A DNA stretch of 50,466 nucleotides from an uncultured Pseudomonadota bacterium (lineage in GTDB: Bacteria > Pseudomonadota > Gammaproteobacteria > Burkholderiales > Rhodocyclaceae), in assembly GCA_903951825.1 (NCBI GenBank), contig CAJBDJ010000047.1, forward strand, positions 1 through 50,466. The letters run 5' to 3'. Numbering within the stretch: the stretch's first letter is position 1; the number at the start of each line of letters is the position of its first letter. Below the pieces are notes generated by a model, which did not search any database, had not been told where the DNA came from, and saw only the letters and a program-made list of their open reading frames with translations. Position numbers and translations under genes: made by a program. This document shows positions 39,033 to 46,671 of the stretch, piece after piece.

Positions 39033-39287
39033 ATGGTTGTTATTCGTCTTGCCCGCAGCGGCGCCAAGAAGCGTCCTTTCTACAACATGGTGGTGAGTGA
39101 TTCCCGTAATCGTCGTGATGGTCGCTTTGTCGAGCGTATCGGTTTCTACAATCCGGTTGCTGCTGCCAATGAAGAGGGTCTGCGTGTCGCTCTTGATCGC
39201 CTGACTTACTGGCAGGGTCAGGGTGCTCAGTTGTCGCCGACCGCTGCCCGTCTGGTCAAGCAGTACGCTGCCAAGCAAGCCGCCTGA
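39033..39287 (+). CDS. rpsP: 30S ribosomal protein S16
   Basis: Small-subunit ribosomal protein needed for 30S assembly. The 84-residue product has the universal opening [20 protein letters not shown] followed by ADSR-type [20 protein letters not shown]. Lysine- and alanine-rich C-terminus KQYAAKQAA is typical of betaproteobacteria. First gene of the conserved rpsP-rimM-trmD-rplS operon. Confidence 0.98.
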   Translation: MVVIRLARSGAKKRPFYNMVVSDSRNRRDGRFVERIGFYNPVAAANEEGLRVALDRLTYWQGQGAQLSPTAARLVKQYAAKQAA

Positions 39288-39294
39288 GTTTTTC

Positions 39295-39807
39295 ATGCTG
39301 CCTGGCGAAGTTGTCGTTCTGGGGCGGCTTGCCGATCCTTACGGCATTCTTGGCTGGATGCACCTGTCTCCATTGGGTGATGATCCGCAGGCTTGGGCTG
39401 CCGTGCCAACCTGGTGGGTTGCCAGAGAGGGAGAGCCTTGGCGTCAGTGCGCTCTGAAAGGCCTGAAAGTTCAGGGTAAGGGTTGGGTGCTGGCACTCGA
39501 CTGTATTCCCGACCGTACAACGGCAGAAGCGATGAAAGGTGTTCTGGTGGGGGTGCTGCGTGATGCCCTGCCGGCAACCAAAGAAGATGAGTATTACTGG
39601 GACGATTTGATCGGTCTTGAGGTGCTCAATACCTCGGGTGAACGCCTCGGCAAAGTGGTCGGGTTGCTTGAAACTGGAGCCAACGCCGTTTTGCGGGTGG
39701 CCGCCGAGGGGGTGCCGGAGCGCCTGCTGCCTTTTGTGGGTAGCGTGATTGTGGCGGTCGACAAGAAAGCCGGCTTGATCAAGGTGGCGTGGGGCAGCGA
39801 CTGGTGA
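39295..39807 (+). CDS. rimM: Ribosome maturation factor RimM
   Basis: Assembly factor that acts on the 30S head and binds ribosomal protein S19. The 170-residue product has the N-terminal barrel ([20 protein letters not shown]) and the C-terminal PRC barrel ([22 protein letters not shown], in two parts). The motif [22 protein letters not shown] near the end is conserved. I start at ATG 39295, where homology begins, seven bases after the rpsP stop; an earlier frame start lies inside rpsP. The ribosome site is weak, so reinitiation from rpsP is likely. Confidence 0.94.
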   Translation: MLPGEVVVLGRLADPYGILGWMHLSPLGDDPQAWAAVPTWWVAREGEPWRQCALKGLKVQGKGWVLALDCIPDRTTAEAMKGVLVGVLRDALPATKEDEYYWDDLIGLEVLNTSGERLGKVVGLLETGANAVLRVAAEGVPERLLPFVGSVIVAVDKKAGLIKVAWGSDW

Positions 39808-40568
39808 TTCGTTTTGACTGCATCACGTTGTTTCCCGAGATGTTTGTCGCCGTGACGCAAAGTGGTATTACCCGGCGGGCTCTCGAAGAGCGGCGCTGGG
39901 TGTGGCAAGGATGGAATCCGCGGGATTTTGCCGACAATCCGTGGCGACGCGTTGATGATCGCCCGTTTGGTGGTGGTCCCGGCATGTTGATGCAGCCGCA
40001 GCCTCTTGAGCAGGCGATAACGGCAGCCAGGTTGCAGCAGCGTCAGGCCGGGGTGGCGAGGAGTCGGGTAATTTACCTGTCGCCGCAGGGCGTTCCGTTG
40101 AGCCATGAACGGGTGAGGCAGTTGGCGGCTGGCGATGAAGGTCTGATCCTTCTTTGTGGTCGTTATGAAGGAATTGACGAGCGGTTGATCGAGCGCTGTG
40201 TCGATGAAGAAATTTCGATTGGGGATTTTGTGCTCTCCGGCGGCGAGTTGCCGGCGATGGCCTTGATTGACGCCGTTGTCCGTTTGTTGCCGGGGGTGCT
40301 GGGGGATGCCGCTTCGGCGGTGGAAGATTCGTTTGTTGATGGTTTGCTGGATTGTCCGCACTACACGCGACCGGAAGCGTACGAGGGCGCGAAAGTGCCG
40401 GATGTTTTAATCTCCGGCGACCACAAAAAAATTCGTCGCTGGCGACTCAAGCAGTCACTGGCGAGAACCCGGAAGCGCCGGCCGGATTTGTTGGCGCAAC
40501 GCAGTTTGACTGCGGAAGAAACGCAACTCCTCACGGAAATCGTCGGAGAGGAGCAATGCGGTGAGTAA
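39804..40568 (+). CDS. trmD: tRNA (guanine-N1-)-methyltransferase
   Basis: SPOUT-class enzyme that methylates G37 of tRNA, preventing frameshifting. The 254-residue product starts [13 protein letters not shown] and contains the trefoil-knot segments [27 protein letters not shown] and [16 protein letters not shown]. The GTG at 39804 overlaps the rimM stop as GTGA; an in-frame GTG at 39789 would add five residues. The C-terminal helical domain with [18 protein letters not shown] is complete. Confidence 0.95.
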   Translation: MIRFDCITLFPEMFVAVTQSGITRRALEERRWVWQGWNPRDFADNPWRRVDDRPFGGGPGMLMQPQPLEQAITAARLQQRQAGVARSRVIYLSPQGVPLSHERVRQLAAGDEGLILLCGRYEGIDERLIERCVDEEISIGDFVLSGGELPAMALIDAVVRLLPGVLGDAASAVEDSFVDGLLDCPHYTRPEAYEGAKVPDVLISGDHKKIRRWRLKQSLARTRKRRPDLLAQRSLTAEETQLLTEIVGEEQCGE

Positions 40569-40596
40569 GCTGTTTTAATAAATTTAAGGATCTCAC

Positions 40597-40977
40597 ATGA
40601 ACCTGATTCAACAGTTGGAACAAGAAGAAATTGCCCGTCTGGGCAAAACCATCCCTGAATTTGCGCCGGGCGACACCGTTGTCGTTCAAGTCAAGGTTAA
40701 GGAAGGGACGCGCGAACGTCTGCAGGCTTACGAAGGTGTTGTCATCGCCAAGCGCAATCGTGGGCTCAATTCGGCTTTTATCGTGCGCAAGATTTCGTCC
40801 GGCGAAGGCGTCGAACGTACTTTCCAGACTTACTCGCCACTGGTTGCCTCGATTGAGGTCAAGCGTCGCGGCGATGTTCGTCGCGCCAAGCTGTACTACT
40901 TGCGCGAGCGTTCAGGCAAGTCGGCTCGTATCAAGGAAAAGCTGGTACGCAAGGAAAAGCCGGTCGCTGTGGCATAA
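40597..40977 (+). CDS. rplS: 50S ribosomal protein L19
   Basis: Large-subunit protein at the 30S-50S interface. The 126-residue product has [20 protein letters not shown] near residues 22-41, the strand [20 protein letters not shown] and the C-terminal [33 protein letters not shown] ribosome site precedes the ATG. It closes the rpsP operon, followed by a bidirectional terminator. Confidence 0.98.
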   Translation: MNLIQQLEQEEIARLGKTIPEFAPGDTVVVQVKVKEGTRERLQAYEGVVIAKRNRGLNSAFIVRKISSGEGVERTFQTYSPLVASIEVKRRGDVRRAKLYYLRERSGKSARIKEKLVRKEKPVAVA

Positions 40978-40992
40978 GCCGCGGTTGGTCAT

Positions 40993-41021
40993 AAAAAAGG
41001 CGCTTTCGGGCGCCTTTTTTT
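40993..41021. terminator. Bidirectional terminator between rplS and the crotonase gene
   Basis: GGCGC (40999-41003) pairs with GCGCC (41010-41014), and the flanking AAAAAA and TTTTTTT extend the stem and give a U tract on both strands. It lies between the convergent stops of rplS (40977) and the enoyl-CoA hydratase gene (41024) and can terminate both transcripts. Confidence 0.88.
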
Positions 41022-41023
41022 GT

Positions 41024-41797
41024 TCAACGATTCTTGAACTCGGGTTTTCTCTTGTCGACAAAAGCCGCCATGCCCTCTTTCTGATCTGCCAGCGCAAAGG
41101 AAGCGTGAAAAACCCGGCGCTCGAAGAGCAAGCCTTCGTTCAGTGAGGATTCAAAGGCGCGGTTGATCGATTCCTTGATCATCATCACGACCGGTAGCGA
41201 GTAAGCGGCGATCGTCTGCGCCGCTTTCAGGGTTTCTTCCAGCAATTGATCGGCGGCAATGACGCGCGCCACCAAGCCCGATTTTTCGGCTTCGGCAGCA
41301 TCCATGAATCGTCCGCTCAGGCACAGATCCATGGCTTTGGCTTTGCCGATGGCGCGCGGCAATCGTTGCGTGCCGCCGGCTCCGGGCAAGGTGCCGAGCT
41401 TGATTTCAGGTTGACCGAATTTGGCGCTGTCAGCGGCGAAGATCATGTCACACATCATCGCCAATTCGCATCCGCCACCCAATGCAAAACCCGCCACCGC
41501 AGCGATCACCGGCTTGCGCGCAGTTTTTACACGTTCCCAGTTGCGCGTGATGAAATCGCTCTGGTAGGCGTGCATGTAGTCGAAATCTTTCATGAAGCCG
41601 ATATCGGCTCCCGCGGCGAAGGCTTTGTCGTTGCCGGTAATCACCATGCAGCCGATCTCGGCGTCGGCCTCGAAAGCATCAATGGCGCTGCCGATGCCGT
41701 CCACAACATCATTGTTGAGGGCGTTCATTGCTTCCGGGCGGTTGATGCGGATAAGACCGACTTTGCCGTGAGTTTCGCTGAGGACTACCTGGGTCAT
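41024..41797 (-). CDS. Enoyl-CoA hydratase (crotonase family)
   Basis: Hydrates 2-enoyl-CoA thioesters, as in fatty-acid or aromatic-acid degradation. The 257-residue product has the oxyanion-hole stretch AFAAGADIGFM near residue 60 and GFALGGGCELAMMCD near 103-117. The two catalytic glutamates are Glu111 and, 20 residues on, Glu131 in FGQPEIKLG; both are present as in true hydratases. I start at ATG 41797 (GGAGAAAACAA ribosome site); an earlier ATG at 41842 lacks one. It lies 41 bases after the phytochrome gene on the same strand, with no visible link in function. Physiological substrate unknown. Confidence 0.93.
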   Translation of the reverse strand: MTQVVLSETHGKVGLIRINRPEAMNALNNDVVDGIGSAIDAFEADAEIGCMVITGNDKAFAAGADIGFMKDFDYMHAYQSDFITRNWERVKTARKPVIAAVAGFALGGGCELAMMCDMIFAADSAKFGQPEIKLGTLPGAGGTQRLPRAIGKAKAMDLCLSGRFMDAAEAEKSGLVARVIAADQLLEETLKAAQTIAAYSLPVVMMIKESINRAFESSLNEGLLFERRVFHASFALADQKEGMAAFVDKRKPEFKNR

Positions 41798-41838
41798 TTG
41801 TTTTCTCCGGAAATTTGTGCTTGCCGCCAGTTCAGTAA

Positions 41839-44800
41839 TCAATCACATGCCGCCGATGTCTGGCGTGCTGCCCATTCAGCGATGTAGAGACAAACTTCCG
41901 CCGCCGGCAGCGGGCGGCTGAAGTAGTAACCCTGGATCGTCGCCACACTCTCTTGCTGCAGGAAGCGGAGTTGTTCAAGCGTTTCGACGCCCTCAGCCAC
42001 TGTGCTGGTACCCAGACTATTACCCAGCGCAATAATTGCGCGGACGATGGCAACATCCTTACGGTCGTCGGGAATGCCGTCAATGAAGCTCTTGTCGATC
42101 TTGAAGCAGGAAACAGGCAGGTCGCGCAGGTGCGACAGCGATGAATAGCCGGTGCCGAAATCATCAACAGAGAGGCGAATTCCCGACTGCGAAAAGCGCT
42201 CCAGCATGTCGACAATATCGCTGCGGCGTTCGAGCGCACCCTCGGTGATTTCAAACTCCAGACGCGTTGTCGGCACCCCTGTCTCGGTGATGATTTGCAA
42301 GGCACGGTCGGCAAAATTGCCATTGAGCTGGGAGGGCGCGATATTCAGTGCGACGGTGATGCCGGGCGGCAAGTGATCGCCCCAGGCGATGATCTGGCGG
42401 CATACCGCATTGAGCACCCATTCGCCGATTTGTGCCATGAGACCGATTTCCTCGGCCGTTGGCAGGAAGTCGAGCGGCGGGATCAAGCCGCGTTCCGGGT
42501 GACGCCAGCGGATCAGTGCTTCCAGCCCGGTCGGTCGGCCGTCGCTTGACTGGCATTGCGGCTGGTAGTGGAGTTCAAACTGATTCTCGCGCAAGGCCTG
42601 GCGCAACTCCCAGTCGAGGTCGAAACGGCGGCGGGCGGCTTCAGTCAGTTCGCCGGTGTAGAAATCAAAGCGGTTGCGACCCTTTTCTTTGGCGCGATAC
42701 ATGGCGGCATCGGCCGCCTGCACCAATTTGCCGGCATCGGCCCCGTCATCCGGGAAAAAGGCGATGCCGATGCTGGCGGCCGGGACGACATCGTGACCTT
42801 CGAGGCACATCGGCGCCGCTAGATGCGCCTGCAGACGGTTAATCATCTCGCCAACGGCGTCGCGGCTGCCGACATTTTCGGCAATGATGATGAACTCGTC
42901 GCCTCCCCAGCGGGCGAGGGTATCGTCGTTGCGCAAGGTTTCGCCGAGGCGCTTGGATATTTCGCGCAAATAGTGGTCACCAACAAGATGCCCCAGGGTG
43001 TCATTGATGATCTTGAAGTGATCGAGGTCGACAAAGGCGACGGCCAGCGACTCGTTTCTGCGTCGCGCCCGCTGCAGTGCGCTCTCCAGTTTTTCGTTGA
43101 GCAAGAGGCGATTCGGTAGCCCGGTCAGCGGATCGTGCTTGGCCAGGAATTGCAGGCGCTCCTCCGATTTCTTTGCTTCGGAAATATCGGAGAAGACCGT
43201 GACGTAACTCCGCACATTGCCGGCGTCGTCATGCACGGCGGCGATACTTCCCCATTGCGGGAAAATGTCTCCGTTTTTCTTGCGATTCCAGAGTTCGCCG
43301 CGCCAGTAATGCGCATCGGCAATTTCACTCCACATGCGCCGGTAAAAACTGGCGTCGTGGCGCCCTGATTTGAGCAATGACGGACTTTTTCCGAGCACTT
43401 CCGCCTGGCTGTAGCCGGTAATCAGCTCGAAAGCCTGATTGACCGCAGTGATCATGCCGTTGTTATCCGTCACCATGATCGATTCGGCGGCATTTTCAAA
43501 GACGGTATTGGATTGGCGCAAGCGCTCGTCGATCAGGCGCCGTTCGCTGATATCACGGAAGACAATGACGACGCCGGACTCAGGCGAGTTTGCGTCGAGC
43601 GGGGTGACGATGTAATCAATCGGCAGGCTATCGCCGGTTTTGCGGGTGAAATGCCCCTCGCCAAAGTGGCGACCTTCGCCGGATTGAATGAAGGCCGCGA
43701 CCATTCCGTTTTCTTCGGGAACCGGCGCGCCATTGCCATCAATCTCGCCGAGTACGGCAGCCAGTTTCATGCCGATCAATTCATCGGTGCCGTAGCCGAG
43801 CATGGTTGTCGTTGCCGCATTGGCGAAGGTGACTTCACCTTTGGCATTGGTGCCGATCACGCCCTCGCCAGCAGCATCGAGGATGGAGGCGTTGCGCCTT
43901 TGCAACTCGACGATCGCTTCCTGGTAATCGTGGCGCAAGGTGACATCACGCGAATTGGCGACAAACTCGGTGGCCGGGCTGTTGGCATTGCGGCCGATTG
44001 CCTTGATCGTCGATTCAACCCAGATCACTTTGCCATTGCGGCAGCAGCAGCGGAAGATGATCGTCCGCTGCTGGCGGTGGCTGAAAACATCCCCCAGCGC
44101 CTGTTCGATTTCAGGCACATCATCAGGATGAATCAGACTGAAGAACGACTGGCTGATCAATTCATCAGGACGATAGCCGATCAGTTCGGTGCTTGACTGA
44201 GAGATGAAATTGATCACCCCGTCGCGGCTGTGGCGGGAAATCATGTCAGTCGAATTTTCGGCAAGCAGTCGGTAGTTCTGTTCGGAAATGCCGAGCGCCT
44301 TTTGCGTCAATACCTCGATCAGTGCCAATGACAGGCTGTGCGCGGCATCGGTTTCAATGTGCGTCCATGGCAGGGAATGGCCGCGTTGCTGCTGAATCCA
44401 CGAGGCGAAGGAGTGGCGGGGCTCGATGCGCGGCCCGTTGGCGCCCTGGATAAACCCTTTGGCAGGGTCGCCGGCCCATGGAATATCGCGAATCCGTTCT
44501 TCGCGAAACCACAGAATGTACTCGGAGTAGCAGGCATCGAGCCGCACCGCCAGCAAGCCGGCGGCACTATCGGCAATCAAGTGTCCCGGCGGATAGTGTT
44601 TTTGCAGGCAGTCGGTGAAATAAATCTCGCTGCTGTCCTGACCCTCAAGCCATTCAACCAAGCGGCTGACGTGATCGGGGGGCGGCACGTTGCCGAAACA
44701 ATGGCGTTCGCCGTTGATTGCCAGAACACCGCCAGTCACCCGCACCAGATGAAGGATGTCGGTCTCCATCATGCGCAGGACATCCAGAATATCGCCGGAT

Positions 44801-45828
44801 TTGCGGATGAAGCGGGTCAGGTTCATCAAGGTACCGCGTACCTGATCCATGTACTTGTTGCGATCGAGGGACTCCAGATTGGTCAGCTTCAGGGAAACCG
44901 TCTTGCCGACAAACTCGGCTACCTCGCGCAGATGGAAGGGGATGCGCCGTGGCTTCGAGTGATGACAGGCAATCAATCCCCAGAGTTTGCCGCCCTGCAT
45001 CAGCGAAATGGTGATTGTGGCGCCGACTTCCATATTGCGCAGGTATTCAATGTGAATCGGCGACATGCTGCGCAAAACCGAATGCGACATATCCAGCGGA
45101 CGCTGGCTCGACGGGTGCACCGCCGGAACGATGCTGACCGGCAAGGCGTCGATGTCGGAGAGTACGCGAATCAGGTTTTTGGCATAAAGCTGGCGCGCTT
45201 GGGTGGGAATGTCAGATGCCGGAAAATGGTTGCCGAGCAACGAACCCATCGTTTCATTGCGACTCTCGGCAATGACGTCTCCGTTCCAGTTGGCATCGAA
45301 GCGATAGAGCATGATGCGGTCAAAATTGGTCAGCGCGCGCACCTGTTCGGTGACGAAGCGGGCGTAACTGAGGAAGTCGGTTTCAATATCTGACTCCCAA
45401 AGAGCGTTGCGAATCGAAATGAACAGGCGTCCAAAATACTCTGCCTCGGATTCGTCGCTCTTTTCAATTTCAATGACCCAGTTGCCATCGACGCGATGTA
45501 CCTGAACCGCCAAAGACAGCCAGAGATCCTCTCGCTCCAGTTGAAGGACGGCGGGAACCGAGGGGTGAAGATCGCCACGGATCGGCAAGCGCCAGATTTT
45601 TTCAGCGTTTTCACTACCGACCAGCTCAGCGAGCGTCTGCCCGAGCGCTTCGGCGGGTGGCAGTCCGAGATAGTCAACGAGGTTCGCGCTGCACTGCACG
45701 GCAAGTAACGAGTCGCCGTCAATAACCAGCAAGGCACCGCAGGGCTGAATCGCGCCTGGCGTGTGGATGGGCTCCTGTGCGCAGTGATTCAGCGCATCAA
45801 GAAATTCTTTACGTTCATCGATCATCAT
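41839..45828 (-). CDS. bphP: Bacteriophytochrome sensor with PAS x3, GGDEF and EAL
   Basis: Red/far-red photoreceptor joined to cyclic-di-GMP enzymes; 1329 residues, cytosolic. Photosensory core: PAS about 20-125, GAF 150-315 with FPASDIP (202-208) and SPIH (256-259), PHY 325-505 with tongue WFREERIRDIPW (440-451) and PRHSF (470-474). Biliverdin attachment should be Cys16 in NHCAQEPIH. Three PAS domains follow (about 520-630, 643-760, 775-885). The GGDEF motif is intact (975-979) with inhibitory-site RNDD at 966-969. The EAL domain has EAL 1103-1105 and VDDFGTGYSS at 1221-1230. So both synthesis and breakdown are possible. The usual IQPHG reads IQPCG (Cys30). Start is one of two adjacent ATGs, 14 or 11 bases inside the end of bphO; I use the first. 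Confidence 0.94.
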   Translation of the reverse strand: MMIDERKEFLDALNHCAQEPIHTPGAIQPCGALLVIDGDSLLAVQCSANLVDYLGLPPAEALGQTLAELVGSENAEKIWRLPIRGDLHPSVPAVLQLEREDLWLSLAVQVHRVDGNWVIEIEKSDESEAEYFGRLFISIRNALWESDIETDFLSYARFVTEQVRALTNFDRIMLYRFDANWNGDVIAESRNETMGSLLGNHFPASDIPTQARQLYAKNLIRVLSDIDALPVSIVPAVHPSSQRPLDMSHSVLRSMSPIHIEYLRNMEVGATITISLMQGGKLWGLIACHHSKPRRIPFHLREVAEFVGKTVSLKLTNLESLDRNKYMDQVRGTLMNLTRFIRKSGDILDVLRMMETDILHLVRVTGGVLAINGERHCFGNVPPPDHVSRLVEWLEGQDSSEIYFTDCLQKHYPPGHLIADSAAGLLAVRLDACYSEYILWFREERIRDIPWAGDPAKGFIQGANGPRIEPRHSFASWIQQQRGHSLPWTHIETDAAHSLSLALIEVLTQKALGISEQNYRLLAENSTDMISRHSRDGVINFISQSSTELIGYRPDELISQSFFSLIHPDDVPEIEQALGDVFSHRQQRTIIFRCCCRNGKVIWVESTIKAIGRNANSPATEFVANSRDVTLRHDYQEAIVELQRRNASILDAAGEGVIGTNAKGEVTFANAATTTMLGYGTDELIGMKLAAVLGEIDGNGAPVPEENGMVAAFIQSGEGRHFGEGHFTRKTGDSLPIDYIVTPLDANSPESGVVIVFRDISERRLIDERLRQSNTVFENAAESIMVTDNNGMITAVNQAFELITGYSQAEVLGKSPSLLKSGRHDASFYRRMWSEIADAHYWRGELWNRKKNGDIFPQWGSIAAVHDDAGNVRSYVTVFSDISEAKKSEERLQFLAKHDPLTGLPNRLLLNEKLESALQRARRRNESLAVAFVDLDHFKIINDTLGHLVGDHYLREISKRLGETLRNDDTLARWGGDEFIIIAENVGSRDAVGEMINRLQAHLAAPMCLEGHDVVPAASIGIAFFPDDGADAGKLVQAADAAMYRAKEKGRNRFDFYTGELTEAARRRFDLDWELRQALRENQFELHYQPQCQSSDGRPTGLEALIRWRHPERGLIPPLDFLPTAEEIGLMAQIGEWVLNAVCRQIIAWGDHLPPGITVALNIAPSQLNGNFADRALQIITETGVPTTRLEFEITEGALERRSDIVDMLERFSQSGIRLSVDDFGTGYSSLSHLRDLPVSCFKIDKSFIDGIPDDRKDVAIVRAIIALGNSLGTSTVAEGVETLEQLRFLQQESVATIQGYYFSRPLPAAEVCLYIAEWAARQTSAACD

Positions 45829-46438
45829 GGGAGCGTTCCAGATGCTGAATAATGCTTTCAAAAAGCAGGGTGGCCGACTGTTGGGCGGCGGGCAGTTCGC
45901 TGGCCGGACAAATGGCTGCGGCAAAATGCCAAAACTCATGCCATTTGTCCATCGTTTGTTCACCGTGGCCGGCAAAGAATTTGGCGCCGTTTTGTTCGTC
46001 GACCGCAAGGCTGATTTGCAACTGGCGAAAAATAACCCGGCCACCGAGTGACGAGCCAGCCAGCACATAGAAGCAGCCGATCAAGGCGCCGGGTGAGTTA
46101 ATCAACGGGCCAGCCCAGGCCGCGGCCGGCGGTGTCAGATCGAGATAGGCCAGATCGATGGCCAGATCGCGCATTCGGCGATGTGACTCATAGTCGATCG
46201 GCAGTTCATTCGCCGCAATGTAGTCGGCGATACGCAATTCGATCGGTAGATTGATTGCGTAAAGCGTTTTGAGAATGTGGCTGTATTCAGCCAGGGTTAG
46301 TTGCGGGCGCAAAAGCGGCGCCAGGCGCGGCGAATGATCAAGCCGCCGGTGCAAGGCACGGGTTGCCTCGCGTAGTTGACTGGCCAGGGCTTTCGCCCAG
46401 TCAGCGTGGGTGTTCAGCCGATGGACATCTGCTACCAC
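45815..46438 (-). CDS. bphO: Biliverdin-producing heme oxygenase BphO
   Basis: Cleaves heme to biliverdin, iron and carbon monoxide, supplying the chromophore of the phytochrome encoded next. The 207-residue product has the heme-oxygenase helical pattern: LREATRALHRRLDH near residues 22-35 holds the proximal histidine. GALIGCFYVLAGSSLGGRVI near 120-140 is the distal-helix glycine-rich region facing the heme. I place the start at GTG 46438, preceded by GGGAG at an 8-base spacing; the only upstream ATG would add 41 residues of unlikely composition. It overlaps bphP, so the pair is translationally coupled. Confidence 0.9.
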   Translation of the reverse strand: MVADVHRLNTHADWAKALASQLREATRALHRRLDHSPRLAPLLRPQLTLAEYSHILKTLYAINLPIELRIADYIAANELPIDYESHRRMRDLAIDLAYLDLTPPAAAWAGPLINSPGALIGCFYVLAGSSLGGRVIFRQLQISLAVDEQNGAKFFAGHGEQTMDKWHEFWHFAAAICPASELPAAQQSATLLFESIIQHLERSHDDR

Positions 46439-46538
46439 AACGCTTTCTCCCTCGGCACCAAGGCCTTGTGCGCTTTTTTTGCATCGAACTGGCGGCTTTT
46501 TTTGCTTGTTTAGTGAAGTAATAATAATCCCAAAGAAC

Positions 46539-46566
46539 GGGGCGTAGCTAAAACGCCCCATTTTTT
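46539..46566. terminator. Hairpin, possible terminator between nrdJ and bphO
   Basis: GGGGCG (46539-46544) pairs with CGCCCC (46554-46559) around a nine-base loop. On the plus strand ATTTTTT follows; on the minus strand the trailing sequence GTTCTTT is only partly T-rich. The gene that needs ending here is nrdJ on the minus strand, so it may work in that direction less efficiently. Confidence 0.45.
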
Positions 46567-46671
46567 ACGCTCATCGTCGCTTACCGGAACCCTCTTTTTT
46601 GCCGACTGCGCCGCCAATGATCGCGCTGCGGGGTTTTTCCGGAAGGCTATTCAAGTGCTTTGGGGCAGGGA

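Noticed and set aside
44338-45393. 351-codon plus-strand frame
   Set aside because: It lies antisense inside the phytochrome gene, whose domains are intact over the whole stretch; a by-product of GC-rich codon use.
46439-46561. 41-residue N-terminal extension of BphO from an upstream ATG
   Set aside because: The ATG lies within the hairpin at 46539-46566 and the extension has no similarity to heme oxygenases; GTG 46438 has a good ribosome site.
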